Assembly (NCBI GenBank): GCA_004357415.1
Contig: SMVY01000158.1
Coordinates: 1-29,694 of the forward strand
DNA length: 29,694 bases
Origin: Gemmatimonadota bacterium
GTDB lineage: Bacteria; Gemmatimonadota; Gemmatimonadetes; Gemmatimonadales; GWC2-71-9
Reading direction: 5' to 3'
How positions within the stretch are numbered: the first letter of the stretch is position 1; each line of letters begins with the position of its first letter. This document shows positions 14,515 through 24,359 of the stretch, piece after piece. The notes under the pieces are model-generated. The model saw only the letters and a program-made list of their open reading frames with translations, was not told the origin of the DNA and did not search any database. The translations under genes were made by a program, and so were the position numbers.

Positions 14515-16953
14515 TCACCGTTCCGGTTCCCGCAGAAGCTCACGCAGAGCCCCAAAAGCCCGGCCGAATGTCTCCCAGTCTCCCGCCATGAGCGCCGAAT
14601 CGGCGATCCGCATCCACCCCTGGGCCTCGTCGAAGGGAGTGCCGGCCCCCCTGCCCGGAGGGACCGGTACTCCGGCGCCAGTCAGGTTGCGCCAACTCTC
14701 CTCGGAGGTACGTCCGGCGCCCAGTCGCTCGCCCACCGCGAGACTATACCACGCCACCCGAGCCCGGACCCCGTCGCGCACGGCATAGTGGGGTGCCTGG
14801 GCCACGATGCCGCCGGGCTCGCGGGAATACTTCACCCGCCCGGGTGCCAGGCTGCTCCCGTCCTGCCGCACCGAGTCCCGGATCTGCTCGAACAGGGGGA
14901 AGCGCGCCCATCGCTGCTGCAACAGGGCCGGGGTGGCCGCGCCGGCAACACTATCCACCAGCGCCAACCGAAGAAACGGTACCCCGTCCGCCATGTGGCC
15001 CGTCAGCAGCGCGCTCAGACGGCGGGAAGACCCGCGGTGATACACGGCCGTGAATCCCGGTTGTCCCGGCGCCACCCACCCAACGTCGATGCCGGCAACA
15101 CGGGGCTGCCCGTCGCCCAGTTCTCGAATGGGAAGGCCGACGTTCCACCATGGCAGGCTCAGAACGCGGGCCTGGATTTCAGCCATCGACGGAGGATACC
15201 GGTACGCCCTCAGGAGACTTGGTGGAATGGCCGAGGTCGGCTGCACCATGGGACCGGCCAGCGCCGCCCAGCTCTGGGCCACCACGCCGGCCCCCGGTAC
15301 CAAGTACAGGCTGGTTTCCTTGCTGTCCGCCTCGATCACCGCCAGAAACCCTGGCCGCATCAGCCGGGACGGTCTCCCGCCCCACGCTACCGGTTCCACC
15401 CCGGGGAACGTCTCGCTCAACACGAACCCGGTCACCAGCCACCACAGACGCCCGTCGTGCCACACTGGCTGGGCGTCACCCCACCGGGCGAACGGCGCCA
15501 GGCGGGAGGCCCGGAGGATTGGATCACGGTGCCAGCTCAGCGTGGCGCCGTCGGGGAGGTCACCCAGCAGATCCACCACCTGGAGTCCCCAGGCCAGCAC
15601 CACGCGCCGGACCCAGCTATCGAGGGGCACGCCACGGTCGTCGGTGCCGATGTGGTAGGCGGGCGCCCCGGGCCAGGAGGCGCCGGCTGTCGAGTCCAGG
15701 ACGCCCAGGGTCAACACCGAGGGGTACGCCGTGGTATCCCCCATCTGAAACGACATGGCCCCGCCGGCGGCCGTGGTACGATCCGCCGCGATGGCGGATA
15801 TCGATATCCCTCGATTCGATTCCGCCACCGTCAGCCACACGGGCCGGGCTACACCCTTGGTAGTCAAGGTGGCCTGAGCCATCCCCACCAGGCGCGCGGA
15901 ATCCACTTCGATCAACCGGCGAATCATTGGCCGCGACCACGGCTCGACCAACGGAATACCGATGGGGACGCCGCCCGACGCCGCCACGGTCTCCGTTTCC
16001 AGCGACTCCAGGGCGAACGCCTGGCGCTCCAGCGACTCGCGCACCTCCGGCCGGAACGCGGGGGTGTCGTCAGCCGCCAGCCTGGGGAGCACCACTTGGA
16101 CGATGAACGACGCGACCGGCAACACGATCCACGCGGCCAGGACCAGCGCGTGCCTCGGCCGTAGGGCCCACCTCAACGACAGGGCCGACACGGCGAGAGC
16201 GGTGCCCGTCAGCACGTGAGTCGCTGTTGTCCGCATGGCCCATGAGCCGGCGGTCTCGGGCCCGTGCAGGCCGGCCACGGTCTCGAGAGGCAGCAGGACA
16301 TAGCCCCACGCCAGGCAAAGAGCCAGCGCGGCCAGCAGAGCCCCCAGGTGTGCCCGGGCGTGGTTGGAAATTGCCAGCCGCCCTTTCACCAGGCGCGTCG
16401 AGCCAATCACGGTGTACAGCAGCAGCACCAAGACGAGGCCAGCCACGACGAGGAACAGGCAGAATCCGCGCAAGGTCCGCCACCACGGGAGTTGGGCCAG
16501 GTACAACCCCAAGTCGTGTCCCAGCAGCGGATCGGTGACCCCGAACACGGCGCCCTGCCACGCCAGCGCCAGATCGGCCCACCATTCGGACGCACCTAGC
16601 CCGACCATCACGCCGAGTATCCCGCCCAGGGCGACGGTGATGCCGAGGAGGACGTTGGGGGTGAGGGTCTCGCGAAACTCGATGTTGGCCAGGAACCGGG
16701 GAACCTGAACCGTGCCTAGTGCCCGGTAGACAACGAAGAGGTTGCCGATGAACCAGGTGCCGGCCACGAGGACCCCCGCGCCGTCGAGGAGGGCCCTCAG
16801 AGCATGGAACTGAAGAAGAAACGTGCCGGCGTCCGGAGAGATCAGGTTGCCGAACCAGTAGTCGCTGAGAATCACGCTCAGCCGGCGACCCAAGAACAAC
16901 GAGACCACGACTGCGGCCACCACCAGGATTACGGCACGGCCGCGCCTGACCAC
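14515..16953 (-). CDS. UPF0182 family seven-helix membrane protein
   Basis: An 812-residue integral membrane protein of the UPF0182 (COG1615) family, whose function is unknown. Seven hydrophobic segments lie at about 7-22, 54-76, 100-120, 162-184, 203-224, 245-263 and 268-290. The family hallmark DPLLGHDLGLYLAQLPWWR sits at 141-159 in the loop before the fourth helix. A large soluble domain of about 520 residues follows, probably outside the cytoplasmic membrane, with family-like stretches such as PILRASRLAPFARWGDAQP. It is somewhat shorter than actinobacterial and cyanobacterial members. GTG start at 16953, four bases after the upstream gene's stop, with GAGGTG about eight bases upstream. 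It is the last gene of the transcript that begins with nuo. Confidence 0.85.
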   Translation of the reverse strand: MVRRGRAVILVVAAVVVSLFLGRRLSVILSDYWFGNLISPDAGTFLLQFHALRALLDGAGVLVAGTWFIGNLFVVYRALGTVQVPRFLANIEFRETLTPNVLLGITVALGGILGVMVGLGASEWWADLALAWQGAVFGVTDPLLGHDLGLYLAQLPWWRTLRGFCLFLVVAGLVLVLLLYTVIGSTRLVKGRLAISNHARAHLGALLAALALCLAWGYVLLPLETVAGLHGPETAGSWAMRTTATHVLTGTALAVSALSLRWALRPRHALVLAAWIVLPVASFIVQVVLPRLAADDTPAFRPEVRESLERQAFALESLETETVAASGGVPIGIPLVEPWSRPMIRRLIEVDSARLVGMAQATLTTKGVARPVWLTVAESNRGISISAIAADRTTAAGGAMSFQMGDTTAYPSVLTLGVLDSTAGASWPGAPAYHIGTDDRGVPLDSWVRRVVLAWGLQVVDLLGDLPDGATLSWHRDPILRASRLAPFARWGDAQPVWHDGRLWWLVTGFVLSETFPGVEPVAWGGRPSRLMRPGFLAVIEADSKETSLYLVPGAGVVAQSWAALAGPMVQPTSAIPPSLLRAYRYPPSMAEIQARVLSLPWWNVGLPIRELGDGQPRVAGIDVGWVAPGQPGFTAVYHRGSSRRLSALLTGHMADGVPFLRLALVDSVAGAATPALLQQRWARFPLFEQIRDSVRQDGSSLAPGRVKYSREPGGIVAQAPHYAVRDGVRARVAWYSLAVGERLGAGRTSEESWRNLTGAGVPVPPGRGAGTPFDEAQGWMRIADSALMAGDWETFGRAFGALRELLREPER

Positions 16954-16957
16954 GGTG

Positions 16958-18328
16958 TTACACCTCGACGCCCTGTTGCCGCAGCCAGCTCATGACTTCC
17001 GCGCGGTAGCTCTCCAGGGCGTCGTGATTGGTTGCTTCGAATCGCAGGACCAGAACCGGCTCGGTGTTCGACGCACGGAGAAGTCCCCACCCGTGGTCGT
17101 ACTCGATGCGCACCCCATCGATGGTATTTACTTGGTAGCGATCGGCGAAGTACCGAGCCGCGCGCTCGACGATGCCGAACTTGATGTCGTCGGCGCAAGC
17201 CACTCTAATCTCGGGTGTCACGAACGTCTCTGGTAGATCGGCCAACAACGGCGCCAGCCCGCCGGGACCGCGCGAGACGATCTCCAGCAGCCGCGCGGCG
17301 GCGAACAGGGCGTCGTCGAACCCGAGGTAGTCTCCGCCGAAGAAGATGTGGCCGCTCATCTCGCCGGCCAGCGGAGCGTTGGTCGACTTCATCTTGGCCT
17401 TGATGAGCGAGTGGCCCGTTTTCCACATCACCGGCTCGGCGCCCGCGCGTTTCAACTCCCGCGGGAGGATGTCGGAACACTTCACGTCGAAGACGACCGG
17501 CGTACCCCTGCCGAATCGCCGCACTGCGTCACGCCCGAAGACCACCATAAGCTGGTCCCCCCAGCGGATGGTACCTGTCTCGTCCACAGCCCCGATGCGG
17601 TCCCCGTCGCCATCCAAGGCGATCCCCAATTCGGCGCCGCTGCGGCGCACTTCTTCCTGCAGATCGACCAGGTTTTCGGGCACCGTGGGATCGGGATGAT
17701 GATTGGGGAAGTTGCCGTCTGACTCGCAGAACAGGGGAATCACCTCGGCGCCAACGCCACGCAGAATCGAAACGGCCACCAGACTGGCGACGCCGTTGCC
17801 GCAATCGACCACCACCCGCACCGGGCGGGTCAACTCGTTACGCGCCATGATGGCCTCGCGATAGGCACCCAGGATCGACCCGTCGGTCTGTTCCGAGCCG
17901 CCTTCACGCTCCACCAGGCGACCGTCGGCGATCAGCCGGTAGAGCGCCTGGATGTCCTCGCCATGTAACGACTCCTCGCCGAGCACCAGCTTGAACCCGT
18001 TGAACTCCGGGGGATTGTGCGATCCGGTGACCTGGATACCGCCGTCAGCCTCGAGGACGCTCACGGCCAAATACAGTGCCGGGGTCGGCACCATGTCCAC
18101 GTCCACCGCCACGGCACCGGCGGCAACCAGGCCTTCGCGCAGTCCGGCGGCAAGCGCGGCACCCGAGGGCCGGTTGTCCCGCCCCACAGCCACACGCGGC
18201 GGCCGGCCCAGCCGCTCCGCGGCCAGGGTGGCGTAGGCCGCGCCCAGGGCGTGGGCCATGTCCGGCGTCAGTTCCTCGCCCACTAGGCCGCGGACGTCGT
18301 ATTGACGGAAGATGGATTGCGGAATCAC
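16958..18328 (-). CDS. Phosphomannomutase/phosphoglucomutase
   Basis: This 456-residue alpha-D-phosphohexomutase interconverts 6-phospho and 1-phospho sugars, feeding GDP-mannose and UDP-glucose synthesis for envelope polysaccharides. All four domains of the family are visible: FRQYDVRG at the N terminus, phosphoserine S103 in TGSHNPPEFNG, the Mg loop DGDGDRIG at 239-246, the sugar-binding GEMSGHIFF, and the phosphate-binding RASNTEPVLVLRFE from 418. The GEMSGH loop and the DVRG start place it in the PMM/PGM group (AlgC or ManB type), not GlmM. The GTG start at 18328 lies 13 bases after nuoN with only a weak ribosome site (CAGAG), so it reads as an extra gene on the nuo operon. Confidence 0.93.
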   Translation of the reverse strand: MIPQSIFRQYDVRGLVGEELTPDMAHALGAAYATLAAERLGRPPRVAVGRDNRPSGAALAAGLREGLVAAGAVAVDVDMVPTPALYLAVSVLEADGGIQVTGSHNPPEFNGFKLVLGEESLHGEDIQALYRLIADGRLVEREGGSEQTDGSILGAYREAIMARNELTRPVRVVVDCGNGVASLVAVSILRGVGAEVIPLFCESDGNFPNHHPDPTVPENLVDLQEEVRRSGAELGIALDGDGDRIGAVDETGTIRWGDQLMVVFGRDAVRRFGRGTPVVFDVKCSDILPRELKRAGAEPVMWKTGHSLIKAKMKSTNAPLAGEMSGHIFFGGDYLGFDDALFAAARLLEIVSRGPGGLAPLLADLPETFVTPEIRVACADDIKFGIVERAARYFADRYQVNTIDGVRIEYDHGWGLLRASNTEPVLVLRFEATNHDALESYRAEVMSWLRQQGVEV

Positions 18329-18341
18329 TGGCTCTGGGATG

Positions 18342-19844
18342 TTACTGGATCGCGACCGGCATGGACCTTTGGAACAGAGCAGCCGCGCTTTCCATGGAAA
18401 GGTCGATCAGGTCCGGGGGCCACAGCCCCAAGAGGATAATGCCGACGATCGCCACCGCCACCACACCGGCGGCGGCGCCCCACACGGTGACACCGGAGTA
18501 GGTCACGCCGGGCTCGGCATCGCGCATGTACATCGCCATGATGACCGGGAGATAGTAGCCGGCCGACACCACGCTGGCCAGCACCATAACCACCATCAAG
18601 AGCCACTGCCCCTCGAACACGGCGGAAGAGAGGACCAGCCACTTGGCGATGAACCCGAACGTCCCCGGAAAGCCGAGCAACGACAACATGCAGATCGCCA
18701 TGGCGAAGGCCATCCACGGCCGCTGCGATGCCAGACCGGCGATGTCGTCGACCGTTACGTCCCGCTCACCACCACGGCCCAACATGGCGAGGATGCCGAA
18801 GGCGGCCAGGGTCGTGATCCCGTAGGCGAGGAGGTACATGAGGAGAGCCGCAGCTCCCAGCCGGCTGCCGGGCCACACCGCCACCAGAAGGTACCCGGCG
18901 TGGGCGATGGAGGAGTAGGCCAGCATTCGCTTGATGGAGCGCTGGCTCAGCGCCACCAGGTTGCCGATGACCATCGTGAGGATGGCCAGTGTGGAAATGA
19001 CCGGTTGCCACAGGGCCTCGACCGGCGCCAGCCCCTGCATGAGGACACGGATCAGCGCCAGGAACGCGGCCGCCTTGATGCCGGTGGCCATGAGTCCCGT
19101 CACCGGCGTTGGTGCGCCGTCGTACACATCCGGGGCCCACATGTGGAATGGAACGGCCGCCACCTTGAAGGCAAAGCCGATGAGCAGCATGCCGACCCCA
19201 AGCGCGCTCAGGAGGCTGGCGGTTCCGGACGAGAGTTGCACTCCGACGAGGATGATATTGGTGGTCCCGGTGGCGCCGTACAGCAGCGCGATGCCGTACA
19301 GCAGAAACGCCGAGGCAAAGGCGCCGATGAGAAAGTACTTGAGCCCCGCCTCGGCGGAGGCTGGGCTGCGCCGGTCGAACGCCACCAGGACGTAGGCCGC
19401 GACCGACATGACCTCGAGCCCGAGGAACAAGACGATGAAATCCACGGCGCCGGCGAGGAGCATCATGCCGACGGCCGCCAGCAGGATCAGCCCGTAGTAC
19501 TCCGGTGCCAGGAGGCGCTCACGCTCCATGTAACCCAGCGATATCCCAATGGTGAGCCCGACCACGATGAGGAGGATGCCGAGCGAGGCGTAGCGGAACG
19601 GATCCAGCGCCACCATGTGAGCAATGCCACTGGGGGAAAAACCACCCAACCAGAGGTAGGACAGGGCCACACCGCTCAGGACGATGCCGGCGAGGCTGAT
19701 CCACCCAGCCAGGCGGCTGCCGGCCGGCGTGCTTCCCCGCCATCCCGCCACCAGGAACACGATGCAGGCGGTGATGGTAATAATCACTTCCGGTAGCAGA
19801 CCGAACAGCGCACCCAGGGGAGTCAAGAGGTCGAGGGTGTTCAC
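18342..19844 (-). CDS. nuoN: NADH-quinone oxidoreductase subunit N
   Basis: NuoN is one of the three antiporter-like proton-pumping subunits in the membrane arm of complex I. The 500-residue protein has many hydrophobic helices. The key acid is E144 in FLGLEVMSVAAYVLVAF, and the proton-channel lysines are K169 (EAGLKYFLIGAFASAF) and K227 (GFAFKVAAVPFHMWAPDVYD). The APDVYDGAPTPVTG motif separates NuoN from NuoL and NuoM. GTG start at 19844 overlapping the nuoM stop (GTGA). It is the last nuo gene, followed 13 bases later by the hexomutase gene. Confidence 0.97.
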   Translation of the reverse strand: MNTLDLLTPLGALFGLLPEVIITITACIVFLVAGWRGSTPAGSRLAGWISLAGIVLSGVALSYLWLGGFSPSGIAHMVALDPFRYASLGILLIVVGLTIGISLGYMERERLLAPEYYGLILLAAVGMMLLAGAVDFIVLFLGLEVMSVAAYVLVAFDRRSPASAEAGLKYFLIGAFASAFLLYGIALLYGATGTTNIILVGVQLSSGTASLLSALGVGMLLIGFAFKVAAVPFHMWAPDVYDGAPTPVTGLMATGIKAAAFLALIRVLMQGLAPVEALWQPVISTLAILTMVIGNLVALSQRSIKRMLAYSSIAHAGYLLVAVWPGSRLGAAALLMYLLAYGITTLAAFGILAMLGRGGERDVTVDDIAGLASQRPWMAFAMAICMLSLLGFPGTFGFIAKWLVLSSAVFEGQWLLMVVMVLASVVSAGYYLPVIMAMYMRDAEPGVTYSGVTVWGAAAGVVAVAIVGIILLGLWPPDLIDLSMESAAALFQRSMPVAIQ

Positions 19845-21406
19845 TTGGCGCCCTCAGTCTCGGACCCGTCGGCTGTCTGGACCGTCACCGCCCGCGGAAT
19901 GGAGAATTCGACAAACCTGGTTGCTGCCGCCTCCATGCGTCTGAGGACCGGTTTGGGATACAGTCCCAGCCAGATCATCCCGAAGATCAACGGAAGCACG
20001 ACGAGCACCTCGCGAAGATTGAGATCGTGTCCGGCCAGCGCCTTGTTCTCGGGTTGGACCAGCGGGTTGTAGATGATCCGTTGTACCGCCCACAACATGT
20101 AAGCGGCTGCGAAGACGACGCCCGTCGTGGCGATGCCGGTGGCCCACGGATGGTTTTCAAAACTGCCGAGGAGCACGAGGAATTCGCCGACGAAGCCGCT
20201 GAGGCCCGGCAACCCGATCGAAGCCAGGGCGGTGATGGTCAGCATGAGGCTAAACAGAGGAATCACCCGTGCCAGCCCGCCGAAGTCGGCGAACATCCGT
20301 GAGTGACGCCGCTCGTACAGCATGCCCACCAGGAAGAACAAGGCGCCGGTAGCGAGGCCGTGGCCGATCATGACCATCAGGGCACCCTGAACGCTCTGCA
20401 CCGTGGCCGCCCAGATACCGAGCATGGCAAACCCCATGTGGCTGACCGAACTGTAGGCCACCAATCGCTTGACGTCAGGCTGTACCATGGCCACGAGCGC
20501 CCCGTGGATGATGCCGATGACCGCGAGCGAGATGAACAGCGCGGTTACCGGTGGGCTCATGGCCACGTCCGGGAACAACGGCACGGCAAACCGCAGGAAT
20601 CCGTAGGTGCCCATCTTCAGCAGCACGGCGGCCAGAAGTACGCTCCCCGCGGTGGGGGCTTCCGTGTGGGCGTCGGGGAGCCAGGTGTGGAACGGCACCA
20701 TCGGCACCTTGATGGCGAACGCCAGGGCGAACGCGGCGAAGTACCACGGGGCCGCCGATCCCAACTCACCGGCGTGCTCGAGAAGGAAGGCGTAATCGAA
20801 AGACACGATGCCGGTCGTGTGGGCGGTCTGCCACACCATCAGGAGGATCGCCACCAGCATCAGCAGGGACCCGAACATGGTGTAGAGGAAGAACTTGATG
20901 GTGGCGTACAGCCGGTTGGGGCCGCCCCACACGCCGATGATGAAGTACATCGGAATGAGGATCAGTTCCCAGAAGAAGTAGAACAGGAATAAATCGAGCG
21001 CCACGAACACGCCCACCATGCCGGACGTCATGGCCAGCAACAGAGCGTAGTACCCCCGCTCCGCCTTGGTGATGTAGTGCCAGCTTCCCAACACCGCCAA
21101 CGGCATCATGGCCGTGGACAGCAGTACCATGAACAGGGAAATGCCGTCGATCCCCACCCGGTAGTAGATGCCCCAGAATGGCATCCACGGCAGGGTCGCG
21201 GCAAACTGGAAGTTGCCGGAGGTGGCGTCGAAGGCCCACCACAACCCCAGCGACACCACGAACACCACCGTGGAAACCACCAACGCAATACGTTTGGCCT
21301 GGGCCGCCGGGGCCAGCAGAATGGGCAGTATCCCGGCTACGGGAACCAGGAGGAGTACGGGAATGATCCACTGGGCGTAGCCCAGGGACGAGAGGAAGTC
21401 CGTCAT
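19841..21406 (-). CDS. nuoM: NADH-quinone oxidoreductase subunit M
   Basis: NuoM is a proton-translocating antiporter-like subunit of the complex I membrane arm. In 521 residues it shows E147 in FFWELILIPMYFIIGVWGG and K233 in AFAIKVPMVPFHTWLPDAHT, followed by EAPTAGSVLLAAVLLKMGTY. This WLPDAHTEAPTAGS motif is diagnostic for NuoM. Multiple transmembrane helices cover most of the chain, with a short charged tail. The ATG at 21406 follows the nuoL TAG directly, with no bases between. Confidence 0.98.
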   Translation of the reverse strand: MTDFLSSLGYAQWIIPVLLLVPVAGILPILLAPAAQAKRIALVVSTVVFVVSLGLWWAFDATSGNFQFAATLPWMPFWGIYYRVGIDGISLFMVLLSTAMMPLAVLGSWHYITKAERGYYALLLAMTSGMVGVFVALDLFLFYFFWELILIPMYFIIGVWGGPNRLYATIKFFLYTMFGSLLMLVAILLMVWQTAHTTGIVSFDYAFLLEHAGELGSAAPWYFAAFALAFAIKVPMVPFHTWLPDAHTEAPTAGSVLLAAVLLKMGTYGFLRFAVPLFPDVAMSPPVTALFISLAVIGIIHGALVAMVQPDVKRLVAYSSVSHMGFAMLGIWAATVQSVQGALMVMIGHGLATGALFFLVGMLYERRHSRMFADFGGLARVIPLFSLMLTITALASIGLPGLSGFVGEFLVLLGSFENHPWATGIATTGVVFAAAYMLWAVQRIIYNPLVQPENKALAGHDLNLREVLVVLPLIFGMIWLGLYPKPVLRRMEAAATRFVEFSIPRAVTVQTADGSETEGAK

Positions 21407-23503
21407 CTAGCCCCCTCCCACCATGGCCCGCAGAATCCACAGGGCGCCCAGCACAAACAGGAGCACATAGAATCCCAGCTGTCCGGTCTGGAAGCGACTG
21501 CCGATCTGCCCCAGAAAGCGGGAGATACCGGCAGACCCGTTGACGAACACGCCGTCGACCACGCGGGTGTCAACGCCCTTCCACAGGAACCGTTGTGAGA
21601 ACAGGATCAGGGGACGGACGATGACAGCGTCGTACAGCTCGTCCACATAGTACTTGTGATACAACACCTTCCAGAAGCCACGCTCCTCGGGGGCGTCCCT
21701 GGCCGGCACAATGGTCTGCCCCACGGTCAGCCGGTACCCGGCCACCAGGCCCACGAGCGCCGCGGTGAGCGCCAATCCGATCAGGACATATTCGGTGGTG
21801 CCGTGTGGCAGTTCGGGACGGAGGTACATCTCGGCCGTGGCGGTGATCGGCAACAGCCACGACTGGAGCCAGTGGTGGCCTCCGGCCCACGTGGGGAGGT
21901 TGATCATGCCACCGAACACGGTGAGAATCCCCAGCACGACCAGCGGCCCGGTCATGATCCACGGCGCCTCATGCAGGTACGGCTCCGCATCGGCCCCGGT
22001 CCGGCTCTTCCCGTGGAAGGTCATGGCCATCAACCGGGCCATGTAGAACGCTGTCATCAGGGCGGTAACAATGCCCAGCACGTAGTAGAGATAGAACACC
22101 GGGTTGTCGTGGCCGCGGCCGAAGGCGTATGCCAGGATCTCGTCCTTGGAGAAGAAGCCCGACAACGGCATGCCGGCGATGGCCAGCGCGGCGATCCACA
22201 TTAGCACCGTGGTCCACGGCATCGCCTTCCGAAGGCCGCCCATGTTGCGCATGTCCTGGGCGTCCTCTGACGAATGGACCTCATGATAGGCGTGGTGCAT
22301 GGCGTGGATGACGCTGCCGGCTCCCAGGAACAGGAGCGCCTTGAAGAAGGCGTGGGTGATCAGGTGGAAGATGCCCGCGGCGAAGGCTCCCGTCCCCACA
22401 CCGAGGAACATGTAGCCCAGCTGGGAGATGGTCGAATAGGCCAACACCTTCTTGATGTCGTATTGACGGAGCGCCATCGAGGCCGCGAACAGAGCGGTCA
22501 CCACCCCAACCCCGGCGACGATGGTGCTCGAAATGGGCGCCATGGCGAACAACACGCCGGTCCTGGCCACCAGGTACACGCCCGCCGTGACCATGGTGGC
22601 GGCGTGGATCAGGGCGGAGACCGGTGTGGGGCCGGCCATGGCATCGGGCAGCCACACGTAGAGGGGAATCTGGGCCGACTTCCCCGTGGCGCCCAGGAAC
22701 AGGAACATGGTGATGGCGGTAATCAGCGCGCCACCGACCGGAACGGCGGCCGGCAATTCCCGGAGCACGGTGCTGAAGTCGAGCGACCCGACGGTGGTCC
22801 AGATCATGAACATGGCGATCATGAACCCCACGTCGCCGATCCGGTTTACCAGGAACGCCTTCTTGCCCGCGTCGGAGTTGGCCTTGTCCTCGAACCAGAA
22901 CCCGATGAGCAGGTAGGAGCAGAGTCCGACGCCTTCCCACCCGATGAACATCACCAGGAAACTGGACCCCAGCACCAGGACCAGCATGAAGGCGATGAAC
23001 AGGTTCAGGTAGGCGAAGTACCGGGCGTATCCCGGATCTTCCCGCATGTACCCCACACTGAACAGGTGGATCAGGCTGCCGACCCCGGTCACGACGAGGA
23101 GCATGACGAGCGACAGCTGGTCGACCTGTAAGGCCATGTCCACCTGGAATCGGCCGACCGGAATCCACGACCAGAGCCGCAGCACGTAGGCCGACTGGGT
23201 GTCGAGGAACTGGAAGCCGAGGAACAGCATCAGCGACACGACGAAGGCGGCCAGCAGTACCCCGGTGCCAACCACCGTCACAATGCCGTGCTGGTACCGG
23301 CGGACCATCTCGGTGATCCGCTGCGCCAACTTCGGCGGAAGCAAGGGCACCGGACCGCTGGCCGCGATGGCCAGCTTGCCATTGATCAGGAACCCGGCGA
23401 GCGGGAGCGCCACGGTGAGCCACACCCAGTGCGGATGGAGAACCAGCCAGCGGGGTACGGCCTCCAGGGCTTGGGCAGCGGGGCCGGCGAGGGTCAGGAG
23501 CAT
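21407..23503 (-). CDS. nuoL: NADH-quinone oxidoreductase subunit L
   Basis: NuoL is the distal proton-pumping subunit of complex I and includes the long lateral helix near its C terminus. The 698-residue protein has E190 in FIGWEGVGLCSYLLIGFWF and K275 in GATGKSAQIPLYVWLPDAMA, then GPTPVSALIHAATMVTAG and SGFFSKDEIL, all standard. It is longer than the E. coli subunit, in part through a hydrophilic insert (PLLPPKLAQRITEMVRRYQH) after the first helix. The ATG at 23503 forms a TGATG junction with nuoK; a TTG one codon earlier would give a TTGA overlap. Confidence 0.98.
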   Translation of the reverse strand: MLLTLAGPAAQALEAVPRWLVLHPHWVWLTVALPLAGFLINGKLAIAASGPVPLLPPKLAQRITEMVRRYQHGIVTVVGTGVLLAAFVVSLMLFLGFQFLDTQSAYVLRLWSWIPVGRFQVDMALQVDQLSLVMLLVVTGVGSLIHLFSVGYMREDPGYARYFAYLNLFIAFMLVLVLGSSFLVMFIGWEGVGLCSYLLIGFWFEDKANSDAGKKAFLVNRIGDVGFMIAMFMIWTTVGSLDFSTVLRELPAAVPVGGALITAITMFLFLGATGKSAQIPLYVWLPDAMAGPTPVSALIHAATMVTAGVYLVARTGVLFAMAPISSTIVAGVGVVTALFAASMALRQYDIKKVLAYSTISQLGYMFLGVGTGAFAAGIFHLITHAFFKALLFLGAGSVIHAMHHAYHEVHSSEDAQDMRNMGGLRKAMPWTTVLMWIAALAIAGMPLSGFFSKDEILAYAFGRGHDNPVFYLYYVLGIVTALMTAFYMARLMAMTFHGKSRTGADAEPYLHEAPWIMTGPLVVLGILTVFGGMINLPTWAGGHHWLQSWLLPITATAEMYLRPELPHGTTEYVLIGLALTAALVGLVAGYRLTVGQTIVPARDAPEERGFWKVLYHKYYVDELYDAVIVRPLILFSQRFLWKGVDTRVVDGVFVNGSAGISRFLGQIGSRFQTGQLGFYVLLFVLGALWILRAMVGGG

Positions 23504-23802
23504 CAACCGTGCAGCAGGTTGATGTTCTTGAGATCGACGGACTCGAGGTGGCGGAAGACGGCGATCATGATTGCCAGACCCACCGCCGCCTCAGCCGCCG
23601 CGACCGTCATGACGAAGAACACCATCACTCGCCCGCCGACCCCGTGGTACTGGGACAGTGCCACGAAGCTCAGGTTGACGGCGTTGAGCATCAACTCGAC
23701 ACACATGAAGATGACGATGGCGTTCCGGCGTACCAACACGCCGATAACCCCGATACCGAACAGGACGGCCGACAACGCCAACGAGGGGCCCAGGAGCATC
23801 AT
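23503..23802 (-). CDS. nuoK: NADH-quinone oxidoreductase subunit K
   Basis: NuoK is a small three-helix membrane subunit of complex I in the proton path. It has 99 residues. The two buried glutamates essential for coupling are present, E36 in FMCVELMLNAVNLSF and E71 in AAAEAAVGLAIMI. Two adjacent ATG codons are possible starts: 23802, which overlaps the nuoJ TGA (ATGA), and 23799, which has better spacing (five bases) from GGAGG. The protein differs by one Met only. The longer open frame upstream through nuoJ is not coding. Confidence 0.97.
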   Translation of the reverse strand: MMLLGPSLALSAVLFGIGVIGVLVRRNAIVIFMCVELMLNAVNLSFVALSQYHGVGGRVMVFFVMTVAAAEAAVGLAIMIAVFRHLESVDLKNINLLHG

Positions 23803-24359
23803 ATCCTCCGCTTGGCCAGCACCACGGCACCCACGACCGCGGTGAGCAGCAGCAGACCGGTGATCTGAAACGGGATGAGATAGAACCCGAACAACGGCTC
23901 GGCGATGGCGCCGACGACCCCGCGCGCCTCGATCGCTTCCTGCAGCCGCTGGCCCTCGAGCAGGACCACGTCGGCGTTCAGCTCGGTGGAGCCCGAAATT
24001 TCGTGGGCCAGTTGATCGGGGGTGTAGTCGGCCAGTTGGGCCATGCTCACTGTGATCGCCCCGCCTACGACCACGGCGAGCACCCAACTGGGCGCCCCGC
24101 GCCGGTCGCTGGTCTTGCCGCCGAGGTCCAGCAGCATGATTACGAACAGAAACAGCACCATGATGGCGCCGGCATACACCAACACCTGCATGACCCCGAT
24201 GAACTGCGCCTGCAGGAGCACGAACACCCCCGCCAGGGACATCAGGACGCTGACGAGCCAGAATGCCGAGGCGATCGGATTTCGTTGGGTGATGCACATG
24301 ATCGCCCCGATGACGGCGGCGACGGCGAACACGTAGAAAACGATCTGGACCACGGTCAT
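23799..24359 (-). CDS. nuoJ: NADH-quinone oxidoreductase subunit J
   Basis: NuoJ is a five-helix membrane subunit at the junction of the peripheral and membrane arms of complex I. The 186-residue protein shows QRNPIASAFWLV and the conserved third helix VLVYAGAIMVLFLFVIMLLD, whose Tyr and pi-bulge are typical. A hydrophilic loop (residues about 115-150) precedes the last helix. The ATG at 24359 overlaps the nuoI TGA by four bases and has AGGGG just upstream. Confidence 0.96.
   Translation of the reverse strand: MTVVQIVFYVFAVAAVIGAIMCITQRNPIASAFWLVSVLMSLAGVFVLLQAQFIGVMQVLVYAGAIMVLFLFVIMLLDLGGKTSDRRGAPSWVLAVVVGGAITVSMAQLADYTPDQLAHEISGSTELNADVVLLEGQRLQEAIEARGVVGAIAEPLFGFYLIPFQITGLLLLTAVVGAVVLAKRRI

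Noticed and set aside
14788..16164. Plus-strand open frame of 458 codons opposite the UPF0182 gene
   Set aside because: The product is Pro/Arg/Gly/His-rich with no recognisable domain, no ribosome site, and the opposite strand encodes a clear family member.
18312..19796. Plus-strand open frame of 494 codons opposite nuoN
   Set aside because: It is fully antisense to an unmistakable nuoN and has a low-complexity His/Gln/Asp/Gly-rich product typical of the complement of Leu/Val/Ala-rich membrane genes in GC-rich DNA.
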